Shown: positions 44,228 through 54,310, counted from the stretch's first letter. The stretch is DNA of 64,000 bases from Buchnera aphidicola (Aphis craccivora) (GCF_005082145.1 NZ_CP034897.1:434001-498000); one strand, 5' to 3'. Program-made: numbers and translations. Notes: a model not told the origin generated them from the sequence alone.

Positions 44228-46816
44228 ATGGAACAAGAATATTGTCCAAAAAATATTGAAATATATGTACAAAAATATTGGAAAAACAAAAAAACTTTTC
44301 ACGTGTATGAAGATGAAACAAAAGAAAAATACTATTGCCTGCCAATGCTTCCATACCCTTCTGGGAAATTACATATGGGTCATGTGAGAAATTATACTAT
44401 TAGCGATGTAATTGCAAGATATCAAAGAATGTTAGGAAAAAATGTTTTACAACCTATTGGTTGGGATGCTTTTGGATTGCCTGCAGAAGAAGCTGCTATT
44501 AAAAACAACACAATTCCATCATCTTGGACATATAAAAATATTAAATATATGAAAAAACAGCTAGAATCATTAGGTTTTAGCTACGATTGGGATCGAGAAA
44601 TAACTACATGTAAACCAGACTATTATAAGTGGGAACAATGGTTTTTTATTCAATTATATAAAAAAAAATTAGTTTATAAAAAAAACAGTTTAGTAAATTG
44701 GTGCCCTTCCGATAAAACTGTATTAGCGAATGAACAAGTAATAAATGGTTGTTGTTGGAGATGTCAAAGTACTGTAATAACAAAAACAATCCCACAATGG
44801 TTTATAAAAATAAGAAATTACGCCGAACCTTTATATAATGATTTAAAAAAATTAAAAAATTGGCCTGAAAAAGTTAAAAATATGCAAAAAAACTGGATTG
44901 GAAGATCCGAAGGATTTGAAATTTCTTTTGATATTTACAATAGTAGTAAAAAAATTAAAATATTTACTACTAGAATAGATACGCTGATGGGAGTTACATA
45001 TCTTGCTATCTCTCCTTTTCATAAATTTTCTATATATCTTTCAAAAAAAAATCAAATTTTAAAAAAATTTATTGAAACACAAAATAATGAAAATTTTTCT
45101 AAAGAAGAAATAGAAGCAAAAAAATTTTATGGAATAAATACTAATATATTCGCGATTCATCCTATTATAAAAAAAAAAATACCTATTTGGATAGCAAATT
45201 ATGTGATTAATGATTATGGCACTGGGTCAATTATGTGTGTTCCAGGTCATAATGAAAATGATTGGAATTTTGCTATAAAAAATCATTTAAAAATTAAATA
45301 TGTTATTCAACAGTCTAATATAAAAAATATACAATTAAACCAAAATACATTTTTTCCTGAAAAAGGAATATTAATTAATTCTGGAGAATTTAATCAACTT
45401 GATTATAATAACGCTATAAAAAAAATAAAAAAAAAGTTATCAGAAGAAAAAAAAATAAAAACAAAAATTATTTATAAACTAAAAGATTGGTGTATATCTA
45501 GACAGCGCTATTGGGGAACTCCAATTCCTATGGCAACAATGAAAAATGGTAAAATTGTTCCAATACCAGAAAAAGATTTACCTGTATTATTACCTGAAAA
45601 AATAAAAAATTCCGATTTATTAAAAAACTATTCAAATACAAAATCAACTTACTACACTACCAAAATTAATAATCAAACTGCTGTTAGAGAAACAGATACT
45701 TTTGATACATTTATGGAGTCTTCTTGGTATTATGCAAGATATACTTGTCCTCATTTTAAAGAAGGAATCATTAACCCTACAGCATCGAAATATTGGTTAC
45801 CTGTTGATCAATACATTGGGGGAATAGAGCATGCTATTATGCATTTAATGTATTTTAGGTTTTATCATAAATTATTACGTGATTTTAAATTTGTTCAATT
45901 TGATGAGCCAGTAAAAAGTTTAATATGTCAAGGGATGGTGTTATCAGAAGCATTTTATCAGATTGGTCAAAATAATCAACGTCATTGGATTCATAAGTCT
46001 AACATATATATTGAAAAAAATATTAAAGGAGAAATCATTACGGCAAAAGATAAAAAAGGTAATAAAGTTATATATGCTGGAATGATTAAAATGTCTAAAT
46101 CTAAAAATAATGGAATTGAACCAGAATTAATGATTAAAAATTATGGAGCTGATACAATTCGATTGTTTATTATGTTTGCTGCTCCTATAGAATCATCATT
46201 AGAGTGGAATGAGTCTGGAGTAAAAGGAATTTATCGATTTTTAAAAAAATTATGGAAATTATCATTTAATTACATTCAAATTAAACATAAATATAAAAAT
46301 ATAGATTTTAATTTGTTAAATAAAAAACAAAAAAATATGTATTCTTTATTACATAAAACAATCGCTAAAGTTTCTGATGATATCAATCGTCGAAAATCAT
46401 TTAATACAGCTATCTCTCAAATTATGGAATTAGTTAATATACTTAGAAAATTTCAATTAGAAAACGAAGAAGATAAATGTATTATGAAAGATTCATTAAT
46501 ATCAGTTATAAAAATGTTATATCCATTTACACCTCATTTATGTTTTATCTTATGGAAACATTTAAATAAAAATTGCTTTATTGATAATGAAAGGTGGCCT
46601 GTTTTTCAAAAAAATTTTTTATTAGAAACAAATAATATATTAGTTGTTCAAATTAATGGAAAAAAACAATTCACTATAGAAATTCCGCATAATTTAACAA
46701 AAAAAGAAATTTTTATTTATGTTCAAAATCATTCATTTTTTCAAAAAAAAATAGAAAATAAAAATATAAAAAAAATAATTTATATTCCTAAAAAAATAAT
46801 TAATTTTGTAATATAA
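44228..46816 (+). CDS. leuS: Leucine--tRNA ligase
   Basis: Class I synthetase with a CP1 editing domain. It is 862 aa (E. coli 860). The HIGH motif is in PYPSGKLHMGHVRNY (about residue 42) and KMSKS in IKMSKSKNNGIEPE (about 620). The editing domain contains TRIDTLMGVTYLAISP. A run of eleven A's at 45169-45179 encodes lysines without breaking the frame. In E. coli lptE lies between leuS and holA; here it is missing. Confidence 0.98.
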   Translation: MEQEYCPKNIEIYVQKYWKNKKTFHVYEDETKEKYYCLPMLPYPSGKLHMGHVRNYTISDVIARYQRMLGKNVLQPIGWDAFGLPAEEAAIKNNTIPSSWTYKNIKYMKKQLESLGFSYDWDREITTCKPDYYKWEQWFFIQLYKKKLVYKKNSLVNWCPSDKTVLANEQVINGCCWRCQSTVITKTIPQWFIKIRNYAEPLYNDLKKLKNWPEKVKNMQKNWIGRSEGFEISFDIYNSSKKIKIFTTRIDTLMGVTYLAISPFHKFSIYLSKKNQILKKFIETQNNENFSKEEIEAKKFYGINTNIFAIHPIIKKKIPIWIANYVINDYGTGSIMCVPGHNENDWNFAIKNHLKIKYVIQQSNIKNIQLNQNTFFPEKGILINSGEFNQLDYNNAIKKIKKKLSEEKKIKTKIIYKLKDWCISRQRYWGTPIPMATMKNGKIVPIPEKDLPVLLPEKIKNSDLLKNYSNTKSTYYTTKINNQTAVRETDTFDTFMESSWYYARYTCPHFKEGIINPTASKYWLPVDQYIGGIEHAIMHLMYFRFYHKLLRDFKFVQFDEPVKSLICQGMVLSEAFYQIGQNNQRHWIHKSNIYIEKNIKGEIITAKDKKGNKVIYAGMIKMSKSKNNGIEPELMIKNYGADTIRLFIMFAAPIESSLEWNESGVKGIYRFLKKLWKLSFNYIQIKHKYKNIDFNLLNKKQKNMYSLLHKTIAKVSDDINRRKSFNTAISQIMELVNILRKFQLENEEDKCIMKDSLISVIKMLYPFTPHLCFILWKHLNKNCFIDNERWPVFQKNFLLETNNILVVQINGKKQFTIEIPHNLTKKEIFIYVQNHSFFQKKIENKNIKKIIYIPKKIINFVI

Positions 46817-46843
46817 AAACTTTTAATATGGTATGTTGTTTAT

Positions 46844-47854
46844 ATGAAATTTATATATTCAGAAGAATTAAAAAGAAAAATAATTAAAAATTTAAATTTA
46901 TTTTATATTTTCTTAGGAGAAGATTTAATATTCTTAAAAAAAAATGAAAAAATAATATTAGATTTTGCTAAAAAACAGGATTTTAAAGAAAATAATATTA
47001 TTAATGTAGAAAAAATTACAGATTGGAATAAAATAATAAGTTTTTATAGTTCAAATAATTTATTTTTTAAAAAAAAAGTTTTAATTATTAATTTAATTAT
47101 AAAAAATTTAAATTCTTTATTAATAAAAAATATAAATAAATTATTTTTTGTTAAAAATTTAGATATATTAACAATATTAAAATTTAATCATTTATCTAAT
47201 GATTTTAAAAATTATTTATTAAAACAAAAAAATATATTTAATGCTAATATTGTATGGTGTTTTACACCATATGGTTCAAATTTTAAAAAATGGCTATTAT
47301 ATGAACTAAAAGAAAAAAAAATAGAAATAACCGAAAATGCTTTTTTGTTATTATACAAATTTTATGAAGGAAATACTTTATTTATATATAATATCTTAAA
47401 TATAATGATTCTTACATGGAAAAATGAAAAAATTACATCAAAAAAACTAAAAAATATTATTAATAAATTTGCTATTTTTACTCCATCGGATTGGATAAAT
47501 TCGATTTTTGAAAATAAAATAAAACACGCTTTTTATATATTAGATACTTTTCGAAAACAAAAATATAATCCTCTTATTTTAGTAAGATCATTACAAAAAG
47601 ATTTATTAACATTGGTTAATATGAAACGTGAAAAAAAAACAAATATGAATTTATTTTTTAAACAAAACAATATTTTTTTCAATAGAATTAAATTTTTTAA
47701 TTTTGCAATTGAATCAATAAATTTTAATAATTTTTTAAAAGTAATTAGAATATTATTACAAACAGATATTAAAATTAAAGTAGAATATAATTACAATGTA
47801 TGGACAGAATTAAAAACATTGACATTATTATTATCTTCAAAAATAAAAAATTAA
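46844..47854 (+). CDS. holA: DNA polymerase III subunit delta
   Basis: Clamp-loader subunit that opens the beta sliding clamp. It is 336 aa (E. coli 343). Sequence is strongly A/T-drifted (very high Lys/Asn/Ile/Phe), but the order of segments matches: FYIFLGEDLIFLKKNEK at the N-terminus, VWCFTPYGSNFKKWL, then NPLILVRSLQKDLLTLVNMK. Assignment rests on these matches plus the leuS-holA-nadD context. Confidence 0.9.
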   Translation: MKFIYSEELKRKIIKNLNLFYIFLGEDLIFLKKNEKIILDFAKKQDFKENNIINVEKITDWNKIISFYSSNNLFFKKKVLIINLIIKNLNSLLIKNINKLFFVKNLDILTILKFNHLSNDFKNYLLKQKNIFNANIVWCFTPYGSNFKKWLLYELKEKKIEITENAFLLLYKFYEGNTLFIYNILNIMILTWKNEKITSKKLKNIINKFAIFTPSDWINSIFENKIKHAFYILDTFRKQKYNPLILVRSLQKDLLTLVNMKREKKTNMNLFFKQNNIFFNRIKFFNFAIESINFNNFLKVIRILLQTDIKIKVEYNYNVWTELKTLTLLLSSKIKN

Positions 47855-47868
47855 AAATATCATAAAAA

Positions 47869-48497
47869 ATGAAAGAAATATACGCAATCTTAGGGGGTAA
47901 TTTTGATCCTATTCATTATGGACATATTCTTTCTGCAGAAAAATTAGCAAAAGAAATTTCAATAAAAAAAATTATATTATTACCAAATCAAAACCCTCCT
48001 CATCGATCTAAAACTAAAACACCTTTAAAACATAAATTGAAAATGATGGAATATGCTATTAAAAATAATAATTTATTTGAAATAAGCTTATTAGAAACAA
48101 AAAAAAAATTTTTTATACTGTAGAAACATTAAAAAAAATAAGATCAAAAATTGGATTTGCTAAATCATTATGTTTTATAATAGGAGAAGATAATCTAAAT
48201 AATTTAAACTTTTGGAAAAATTGGAAAGAAATATTATTATATGTTCATTTATTAATTCTCCCGAGAAATGGTATAAAAAAATATGATAATGAATTAAAAA
48301 AATGGGTTTCTTTACATACTATTAAAAATAAAATTCATTTACATAAAAAATCATTTGGATATATTTTTTTTTCATCTATACCTTCTATAAAAATTTCTTC
48401 TACTCAAATAAGAAAAAATTTTGCTGATGGTAAAAGCTCACGTAAATTTATACCTATAGAAGTGGAAAAATATATTTTTTTAAAAAATTTATATTAA
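47869..48497 (+). pseudogene. nadD: Nicotinate-nucleotide adenylyltransferase, frameshifted at an A10 tract (possibly rescued)
   Basis: Essential step of NAD synthesis. The ATG at 47869 begins with the nucleotidyltransferase motif ILGGNFDPIHYGHI and continues to PNQNPPHRSK, then stops at TAG 48121-48123 just after ten A's and six T's (48099-48114). One extra A gives FYTVETLKKIRSK, then FIIGEDNLNNLNFW and the second signature SSIPSIKISSTQIRKNF, ending at 48497. The restored length is 209 aa (E. coli 213). All catalytic motifs survive on the two sides of the tract. No alternative NadD is visible in the window. Confidence 0.9.
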
Positions 48498-48544
48498 AAT
48501 CTAATTTATTTAATATAAATATTAAACATTTTAAATATATAAAA

Positions 48545-48781
48545 ATGAGAAAAATAAACGTTACATTAAATTTAATTGGACTTAAATGCCCAGAACCAAT
48601 TATGATAATTCGAAAAACAATTAGAAAAATAAAACAAAATGAAACTATATTAGTTTTAACAGATGATCCATCTACTAAAAGAGATATTCCATATTTTTGT
48701 GATTTTATGAAACATCAACTTATTGAATGTTTTACTCATGTAAAACCTTATCGTTATTTATTAAAAAAAGGAGTTTATTAA
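48545..48781 (+). CDS. tusA: Sulfur carrier protein TusA
   Basis: Small persulfide carrier that passes sulfur from IscS to TusBCD-E for 2-thiouridine in tRNA. It is 78 aa (E. coli 81). The acceptor cysteine is Cys15 in GLKCPEPIM, and the [16 protein letters not shown] segment is typical. It connects with MiaB and the cys cluster only through sulfur metabolism, not position. Confidence 0.95.
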   Translation: MRKINVTLNLIGLKCPEPIMIIRKTIRKIKQNETILVLTDDPSTKRDIPYFCDFMKHQLIECFTHVKPYRYLLKKGVY

Positions 48782-48800
48782 AACATATGTTTAAAAAATT

Positions 48801-48827
48801 TAATATACACACATAGTGTGTATATTA
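48801..48827. terminator. Perfect 12-bp hairpin between convergent tusA and asd
   Basis: TAATATACACAC (48801-48812) is exactly complementary to GTGTGTATATTA (48816-48827), loop ATA. It lies 20 bases after the tusA stop and 33 bases from the asd stop on the other strand. Likely a shared 3' end structure; no U tract. Confidence 0.5.
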
Positions 48828-48859
48828 GTGAAATTTATCATAATATTTTTAAAAAATAA

Positions 48860-49975
48860 TTAAATATTAATTAATAATTTTAACATTCTTCTTAAAGGTT
48901 CTGCAGCACCCCACAACAACTGATCTCCAACAGTAAAAACTGAAAAATATTTATCACCAATATTTGATTTTCTCAATCTTCCAACTGGAATTGTTAACGT
49001 TCCAGTTACTGCGGACGGAGTTAATTTAAATATTGTTTCTTCAATATTATTTGGAACAAAATCAACCCATTTATTATGATTAATAATTATTTCTTCTATA
49101 TTTTTTAATGAAATATTTTTATTTAATTTAACTAAAATGGATTGACTATGACATCTTATCGAACTTATACGCACACATGTTTCATCTATTATTATTTGAT
49201 TTTTAGAATCTAGTATTTTATTCGTTTCAAACTGTCCTTTCCATTCTTCTCGGCTTTGACCAGTTTTCATGTCAATATCTATCCATGGTATTAAACTTCC
49301 AGCTAAAGGTACAGAAAAGTATTGTAATGGAAAGTTATCATCTTGAATTTTTTTAGTAACTTTTTTTATAATATCTAAAATTGAACAAACATTATTTGAT
49401 AAATCCTTAGATACAGCGTTATATAACGCACCCATTTGTTTTAATAATTCGATAACATGTTTAGCACCTGCACCTGACGCTGCCTGATAAGTAGATACAG
49501 AAATCCACTCTACTAATTTACTTGAAAATAATCCACCTAAAGCCATTAACATTAAACTTACAGTACAATTACTTCCTACAAAAGTTTTAATTCCACTATT
49601 CAAAGCTTTTTTGATAACTTTCAAATTAATCGGATCTAATACAATAATAGAATCATTTTTCATTCTTAAAGTAGAAGCTGCGTCTATCCAATAACCCTTC
49701 CAATTACTTTTACGCAATTTAGAATAAATAGTATCAGTATAAACACTTCCTTGACATGTTATAATAATATCCATTTCCTTTAACAAATCGATATTATAAG
49801 CATCTTTTAGATTTTTAAATACTATGTTATTTATAATAGGACCATCTTGGCCTAATTGAGAAGTTGAAAAAAAATGAGGATTAATTTTTAAAAAATCATT
49901 TTCTTCTCTCATTCTATTTAATAAAACTGATCCCACCATACCACGCCAACCAATGAATCCAACAGATTTCATCAT
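48860..49975 (-). CDS. asd: Aspartate-semialdehyde dehydrogenase
   Basis: Reduces aspartyl phosphate to the semialdehyde, the branch point to lysine/diaminopimelate, threonine and methionine. It is 371 aa (E. coli 367). NADP motif GFIGWRGMVGSVL, FFSTSQLG, the catalytic Cys137 in FVGSNCTVSLML, and RCHSQ are intact. Two adjacent ATGs exist; E. coli begins MKNVGFIGW, so the second (49970-49972) may be the real start. lysA at 38 kb finishes the lysine branch. Confidence 0.97.
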   Translation of the reverse strand: MMKSVGFIGWRGMVGSVLLNRMREENDFLKINPHFFSTSQLGQDGPIINNIVFKNLKDAYNIDLLKEMDIIITCQGSVYTDTIYSKLRKSNWKGYWIDAASTLRMKNDSIIVLDPINLKVIKKALNSGIKTFVGSNCTVSLMLMALGGLFSSKLVEWISVSTYQAASGAGAKHVIELLKQMGALYNAVSKDLSNNVCSILDIIKKVTKKIQDDNFPLQYFSVPLAGSLIPWIDIDMKTGQSREEWKGQFETNKILDSKNQIIIDETCVRISSIRCHSQSILVKLNKNISLKNIEEIIINHNKWVDFVPNNIEETIFKLTPSAVTGTLTIPVGRLRKSNIGDKYFSVFTVGDQLLWGAAEPLRRMLKLLINI

Positions 49976-49986
49976 TAATAAATATA

Positions 49987-50030
49987 CGGAGTTTTTACAA
50001 AAAATTTTAGTAAAAACTTTCCGACCTCCG
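49987..50030 (-). promoter_or_regulatory. Bulged hairpin in the asd leader
   Basis: On the minus strand CGGA-AA-GTTTTTAC (50023-50010) can pair with GTAAAAACTCCG (49998-49987) as a 12-bp stem with a 2-base bulge, about 12 bases before the asd start. An upstream CGGAG (50030-50026) could pair with the same CTCCG, so two alternative folds are possible. It is the most G/C-rich element in this gap. It may be an mRNA structure controlling asd, but it is not a riboswitch I recognise. The remaining 216 bases up to yhgN show nothing clear. Confidence 0.35.
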
Positions 50031-50246
50031 AAAATAAATATAGTTATTATGTAATTTTATAAGTAATAGTTATTTATGAAAATATTAAATTTTATTAAAA
50101 TTTTTAATATACTATAAAATTATAAATTTATCTCAAAAACAATATTGATATATATATATTAAAATATGTATATATAGTATGAAAAATTTCTATTACTTTA
50201 TATATAGTTAAAACTTTATATATTTACAAGGATATAATAAATTAAA

Positions 50247-50834
50247 ATGACTGAAATAATCTCTACAACTATATTATTAATTTTAATCATGGATCCTTTA
50301 GGAAATCTTCCCGTCTTTATGACAATTTTAAAAAATTTAAACGCAAAAAGAAGAAGAATAGTAGTTATAAGAGAAATGATTATAGCTTTAATTGTCATGT
50401 TAATATTTTTGTTTATTGGAGAAAAAATATTAAATATTCTTAGCTTAAAAACTGAAACAGTATCTATATCTGGTGGAATTATTCTGTTTTTAATTGCTAT
50501 TAAAATGATTTTTCCTTCGGAAGATAACAATGGGTCATCTTCGAACGAAGAACCTTTTTTAGTTCCACTAGCAATTCCATTAGTTGCAGGACCATCTTTA
50601 TTAGCTACATTAATGTTATTATCTCATCAATATTTGCATCATATGTCATATTTAGTAGGATCTTTATTAATAGCATGGTGTTTTACTATTATAGTGTTAT
50701 TACTATCAGGCTTTTTTTTAAAATTATTTGGTTCTAAAGGTGTAAATGCGTTAGAACGATTAATGGGTTTAATACTAATTATGCTTGCTACTCAAATGTT
50801 TCTTGATGGAATTAGAACATGGTTCCAAAATTAA
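50247..50834 (+). CDS. yhgN: MarC-family inner-membrane protein YhgN
   Basis: 195 aa integral membrane protein (E. coli YhgN 197) with about six hydrophobic segments. The N-terminal half contains LIMDPLGNLPVFM and the middle PLAIPLVAGPSLLATLM, both typical of the MarC/UPF0056 family. Biochemical function of the family is unsettled. In E. coli yhgN lies beside asd, and that neighbour pair is kept here in divergent orientation. Confidence 0.92.
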   Translation: MTEIISTTILLILIMDPLGNLPVFMTILKNLNAKRRRIVVIREMIIALIVMLIFLFIGEKILNILSLKTETVSISGGIILFLIAIKMIFPSEDNNGSSSNEEPFLVPLAIPLVAGPSLLATLMLLSHQYLHHMSYLVGSLLIAWCFTIIVLLLSGFFLKLFGSKGVNALERLMGLILIMLATQMFLDGIRTWFQN

Positions 50835-50895
50835 ATAAATTTTACTTTAAAAGCTAATTTTTTATTAAAAAATAAATTATTATATATTTTATATA

Positions 50896-50925
50896 ACCTG
50901 TTATTACAAATAATTGATAACAGGT
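50896..50925 (+). terminator. Hairpin between yhgN and pgk
   Basis: ACCTGTTAT (50896-50904) pairs exactly with ATAACAGGT (50917-50925) across a 12-base loop, 61 bases after the yhgN stop and 51 before pgk. No U tract; a 3' end structure of yhgN is the simplest reading. Confidence 0.4.
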
Positions 50926-50976
50926 ATAAATAACTTATTAAAAATTTTATAAAAAAATCAATAAAAAGGTACTTTT

Positions 50977-52152
50977 ATGAAAATAAGAAATATGAATGAA
51001 CTTGATATACAAAATAAAAGAGTTTTAATAAGATGTGATCTAAATGTTCCTATCCAAAATGGAATTATACAATCTGACGCTAGAATATTAGCTTCACTTC
51101 CTACAATTGAATTAGCACTTCAAAAAAAAGCAAAAGTTATTATTATGTCTCATTTAGGACGACCAAAAAATGAATGTTATGAAAAAAAATATTCATTATT
51201 TCCTGTGTTTAAATATTTAAAAAAAAAAATAAATTACACAAAAGTGTATTTTTCTGATAATTATTCAAATATCACTCCAATAAAACCTGGAGAAATGCTC
51301 ATTTTAGAAAATGTTCGTTTTAACTCAGGAGAATTAAAAAACGATGCTATTTTATCTAAAAGATACTCTAACTTATGTGATATTTTTGTTATGGATGCTT
51401 TTGGAAGTGCACATAGAAAGCAAGCATCAACATATGGAATTGGAAAATTTGTAAATATTGCATGCGCAGGGCCCCTTTTAATATCTGAAATAACTATGCT
51501 TAAAAAAGCATTAAAAAATCCTCAACGTCCTATGATCTCTATAGTAGGAGGATCTAAAGTTTCAACTAAATTTAATGTATTAAACAAACTATCTAGTATT
51601 TCAGATACTTTAATAGTTGGAGGTGGAATTGCAAATACTTTTTTAGCAATTGATTATAATGTTGGTAAATCATTACATGAGCCAGAATTTGTGCTAAAAG
51701 CTAAAAAATTACGTGATAACTATAAAAATATCGTAATACCAATTGATTCACGTGTAGGAAAAAATTTTTCTGATACTGAACCATGTATAATTAAATTACC
51801 ATCAAAAATAAAAGAAAATGAAGAAATTATGGATTTTGGTGATGAAACTATAAAAAAAGTTGTTAAAATAATTGAGAAAGCAAAAACAATTATTTGGAAT
51901 GGACCTGTAGGGGTATTTGAATTTTTTAATTTTAGAAAAGGAACGGAAAATATCGCCAAAGCAATAGCAAATAATTCTGGATTTTCAATAGCTGGAGGAG
52001 GCGATACATTATCTGTTATTGATATGTTTTCTATTAAAAATAAAATTTCTTATATTTCAACAGGAGGCGGTGCATTTCTAGAGTTTATTGAAGGTAAAAA
52101 ACTTCCTGCAATAAATATGTTAGAAAAAAATTTTTCAATAAATACTAAATAA
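50977..52152 (+). CDS. pgk: Phosphoglycerate kinase
   Basis: Transfers phosphate from 1,3-bisphosphoglycerate to ADP in glycolysis. It is 391 aa (E. coli 387). Substrate residues appear in IRCDLNVPIQNG and SHLGRPKN; the nucleotide side has IVGGSKVSTKF, WNGPVGVFEF and the glycine-rich SIAGGGDTLSVI. An A11 tract near 51219-51229 is in frame. fbaA follows, and in E. coli the order is epd-pgk-fbaA-mscS; epd is missing here. Confidence 0.98.
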   Translation: MKIRNMNELDIQNKRVLIRCDLNVPIQNGIIQSDARILASLPTIELALQKKAKVIIMSHLGRPKNECYEKKYSLFPVFKYLKKKINYTKVYFSDNYSNITPIKPGEMLILENVRFNSGELKNDAILSKRYSNLCDIFVMDAFGSAHRKQASTYGIGKFVNIACAGPLLISEITMLKKALKNPQRPMISIVGGSKVSTKFNVLNKLSSISDTLIVGGGIANTFLAIDYNVGKSLHEPEFVLKAKKLRDNYKNIVIPIDSRVGKNFSDTEPCIIKLPSKIKENEEIMDFGDETIKKVVKIIEKAKTIIWNGPVGVFEFFNFRKGTENIAKAIANNSGFSIAGGGDTLSVIDMFSIKNKISYISTGGGAFLEFIEGKKLPAINMLEKNFSINTK

Positions 52153-52189
52153 TGTTTTAATTAAAAAAATTTAAATAATAGGAAAGAAT

Positions 52190-53272
52190 TTGAATAATTT
52201 AAAATCTATTAAACCTGGCGTTATAACAGGTGATGAATGTCAAATAATATTTGAATTAGCTAAAGAAAAACAATTTGCAATACCAGCAGTTAATTGCATA
52301 GGTACTGATTCAATCAACGCTGTACTACAAACAGCTTCTAGAATAAAATCTCCTGTTATTATACAATTTTCATTTGGAGGAGCTTCTTTTATTGCGAGCT
52401 CTAAAAAAATATTTAAATCAGATCAAGAACAAGCTATAAAAGGAGCTATATCAGGAGCTAAACATGTACATTTAGTTGCAGAAAGCTATAATATTCCAGT
52501 AATACTTCATACCGATCATTGTTATAAAGAAATATTACCATGGATTGACGGTTTAATTAAAGAAGGGGAAAAACATTATAAAATTTATAAAAAACCTCTT
52601 TTTACTTCTCATATGATTGATTTATCCAAAGAATCATTAAAGGATAACATTTCAATTTGTAGTTCATATTTAAAAAAATTAAAAAAAATCAATATGATGT
52701 TAGAGATTGAACTGGGATGTACAGGAGGGGAAGAAGACGGAATAGATAATAGTAAAATTAGAAAAGAATTACTTTATACAGAACCTAAAGATGTTAGTTA
52801 CGCATATGAAAATTTAATTAAAATTAGTAAAAATTTTACTATAGCTGCCGCATTTGGAAATGTACATGGAGTTTATAAAATTGGAAATGTTCATTTAAAA
52901 CCTATGATTCTTAAAGAATCACAACACTATATTAGCACTAAATATAAGCTAGAAAAACTACCATTAAATTTTGTGTTTCACGGTGGATCAGGATCAGATC
53001 TAAACGCAATTAAAGAATCTATTAAATACGGTGTCGTTAAAATGAATATTGATACTGATATACAGTGGGCTGCTTGGAAAGGTGTATTAAATTTTTATAA
53101 AGAAAATAAAGATTTTTTACAAAATCAACTAGGTAATAAAACAGGAAAAAACCAACCAAATAAAAAATATTATGATCCAAGATCTTGGATAAGAAAATCT
53201 CAAGAATCAATATCTAAAAGATTAGAAAAAACATTTCAAGAACTAAATGCACTAAATATTCTGAAAGTATAA
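52190..53272 (+). CDS. fbaA: Class II fructose-bisphosphate aldolase
   Basis: Zinc-dependent aldolase of glycolysis/gluconeogenesis. It is 360 aa (E. coli 359). Zinc and substrate residues lie in VILHTDHCYKE, EIELGCTGGEEDG, AFGNVHGVYK and VFHGGSGSD. The start is TTG at 52190 with AGGA at 52180-52183; no ATG fits the conserved N-terminus KPGVITGDE. Confidence 0.98.
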   Translation: MNNLKSIKPGVITGDECQIIFELAKEKQFAIPAVNCIGTDSINAVLQTASRIKSPVIIQFSFGGASFIASSKKIFKSDQEQAIKGAISGAKHVHLVAESYNIPVILHTDHCYKEILPWIDGLIKEGEKHYKIYKKPLFTSHMIDLSKESLKDNISICSSYLKKLKKINMMLEIELGCTGGEEDGIDNSKIRKELLYTEPKDVSYAYENLIKISKNFTIAAAFGNVHGVYKIGNVHLKPMILKESQHYISTKYKLEKLPLNFVFHGGSGSDLNAIKESIKYGVVKMNIDTDIQWAAWKGVLNFYKENKDFLQNQLGNKTGKNQPNKKYYDPRSWIRKSQESISKRLEKTFQELNALNILKV

Positions 53273-53292
53273 TAAATATTTATGTTCAAATC

Positions 53293-53318
53293 CGGGGAAT
53301 AAATAAAAATATTCTCCG
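53293..53318 (+). terminator. G/C-rich hairpin after fbaA
   Basis: CGGGGAATA (53293-53301) pairs with TATTCTCCG (53310-53318) with one G-U pair and an 8-base loop, 20 bases past the fbaA stop. One of the strongest stems in the window; followed by A's rather than T's on the plus strand. Confidence 0.5.
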
Positions 53319-53406
53319 AAAATTTAAAAATAATAATTAATACAATAACAATTTAGATATTTTAAATAACATGCTTGTTTTTAAAGCTATATAAAAAGAG
53401 ATAAAA

Positions 53407-54252
53407 ATGGATGAACTTAATGTAGTAAGTGATATTAATCATGCAGGTAATTGGATAATACGAAATCAAGAATTATTATTTGGATATATAATTAATTTAA
53501 CCTCATCTATTGTAATTTTAGTTTCTGGTATGTTTGTGGCAAAAATAATATCTAACGGAGTTAATCAAATATTAATTACTCGTAATATTGATGCTACTAT
53601 TGCAGGTTTTCTTTCTGCTTTGATGAGATATATTATTATTACTTTTACATTGATTGCTGCATTAGGAAGAATAGGTGTTCAAACAACTTCTGTTATTGCT
53701 ATATTAGGTGCTGCTGGAATGGCTATCGGATTAGCATTACAAGGTTCTTTATCTAATTTTGCAGCAGGTGTTTTATTAGTAACATTAAGACCTTTAAAAA
53801 CAGGAGAATATGTAAATTTAGGAAGTGTAGCAGGAACAGTGTTAAATATTCATATTTTTTATACAACCTTACGTACTTTAGATGGTAAAATTGTAGTTGT
53901 TCCAAATAACAAAATAATTTCTGGAAATATTATTAATTATTCAAGAGAACCTGCTAGAAGAAATGAATTTTCTATAAGTGTTGCATATAATACAGATATT
54001 GATTTGGTTATAAAAGTACTTCGAAAAGTAATAGAAAATGAAAATAGAGTTATAAAAGATCGAGATATTATAATTGGTTTAAGTGAATTAGCACCATCTT
54101 CTTTAAATTTTATTGTCAGATGTTGGAGTAATACAGATGAATTAAATTCAGTATATTGGGATTTAATGGCTGAATTTAAAAAAGCATTAGATAAAAATAA
54201 TATTAATATTCCTTATCCACAAATAGATGTTCATCTATACAAAAAAAAATAA
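53407..54252 (+). CDS. mscS: Small-conductance mechanosensitive channel MscS
   Basis: Inner-membrane channel that releases solutes on osmotic downshock. It is 281 aa (E. coli 286) with three N-terminal membrane segments. The pore-lining third helix is ILGAAGMAIGLALQGSLSNF, with the Gly/Ala packing pattern of MscS, followed by the beta domain (PLKTGEYVNLGSVAGTV) and a shortened C-terminal tail. In E. coli it also follows fbaA. Confidence 0.96.
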   Translation: MDELNVVSDINHAGNWIIRNQELLFGYIINLTSSIVILVSGMFVAKIISNGVNQILITRNIDATIAGFLSALMRYIIITFTLIAALGRIGVQTTSVIAILGAAGMAIGLALQGSLSNFAAGVLLVTLRPLKTGEYVNLGSVAGTVLNIHIFYTTLRTLDGKIVVVPNNKIISGNIINYSREPARRNEFSISVAYNTDIDLVIKVLRKVIENENRVIKDRDIIIGLSELAPSSLNFIVRCWSNTDELNSVYWDLMAEFKKALDKNNINIPYPQIDVHLYKKK

Positions 54253-54310
54253 ATATTAAATTAAATATTTTATATTTATAAATTGTTAATTTAACAATAA
54301 AAAGGTTTTT

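Noticed and set aside
50216-50530. A 104-codon minus-strand open frame over yhgN
   Set aside because: Antisense to membrane segments of yhgN, whose low-complexity codons keep the reverse frame open by chance.
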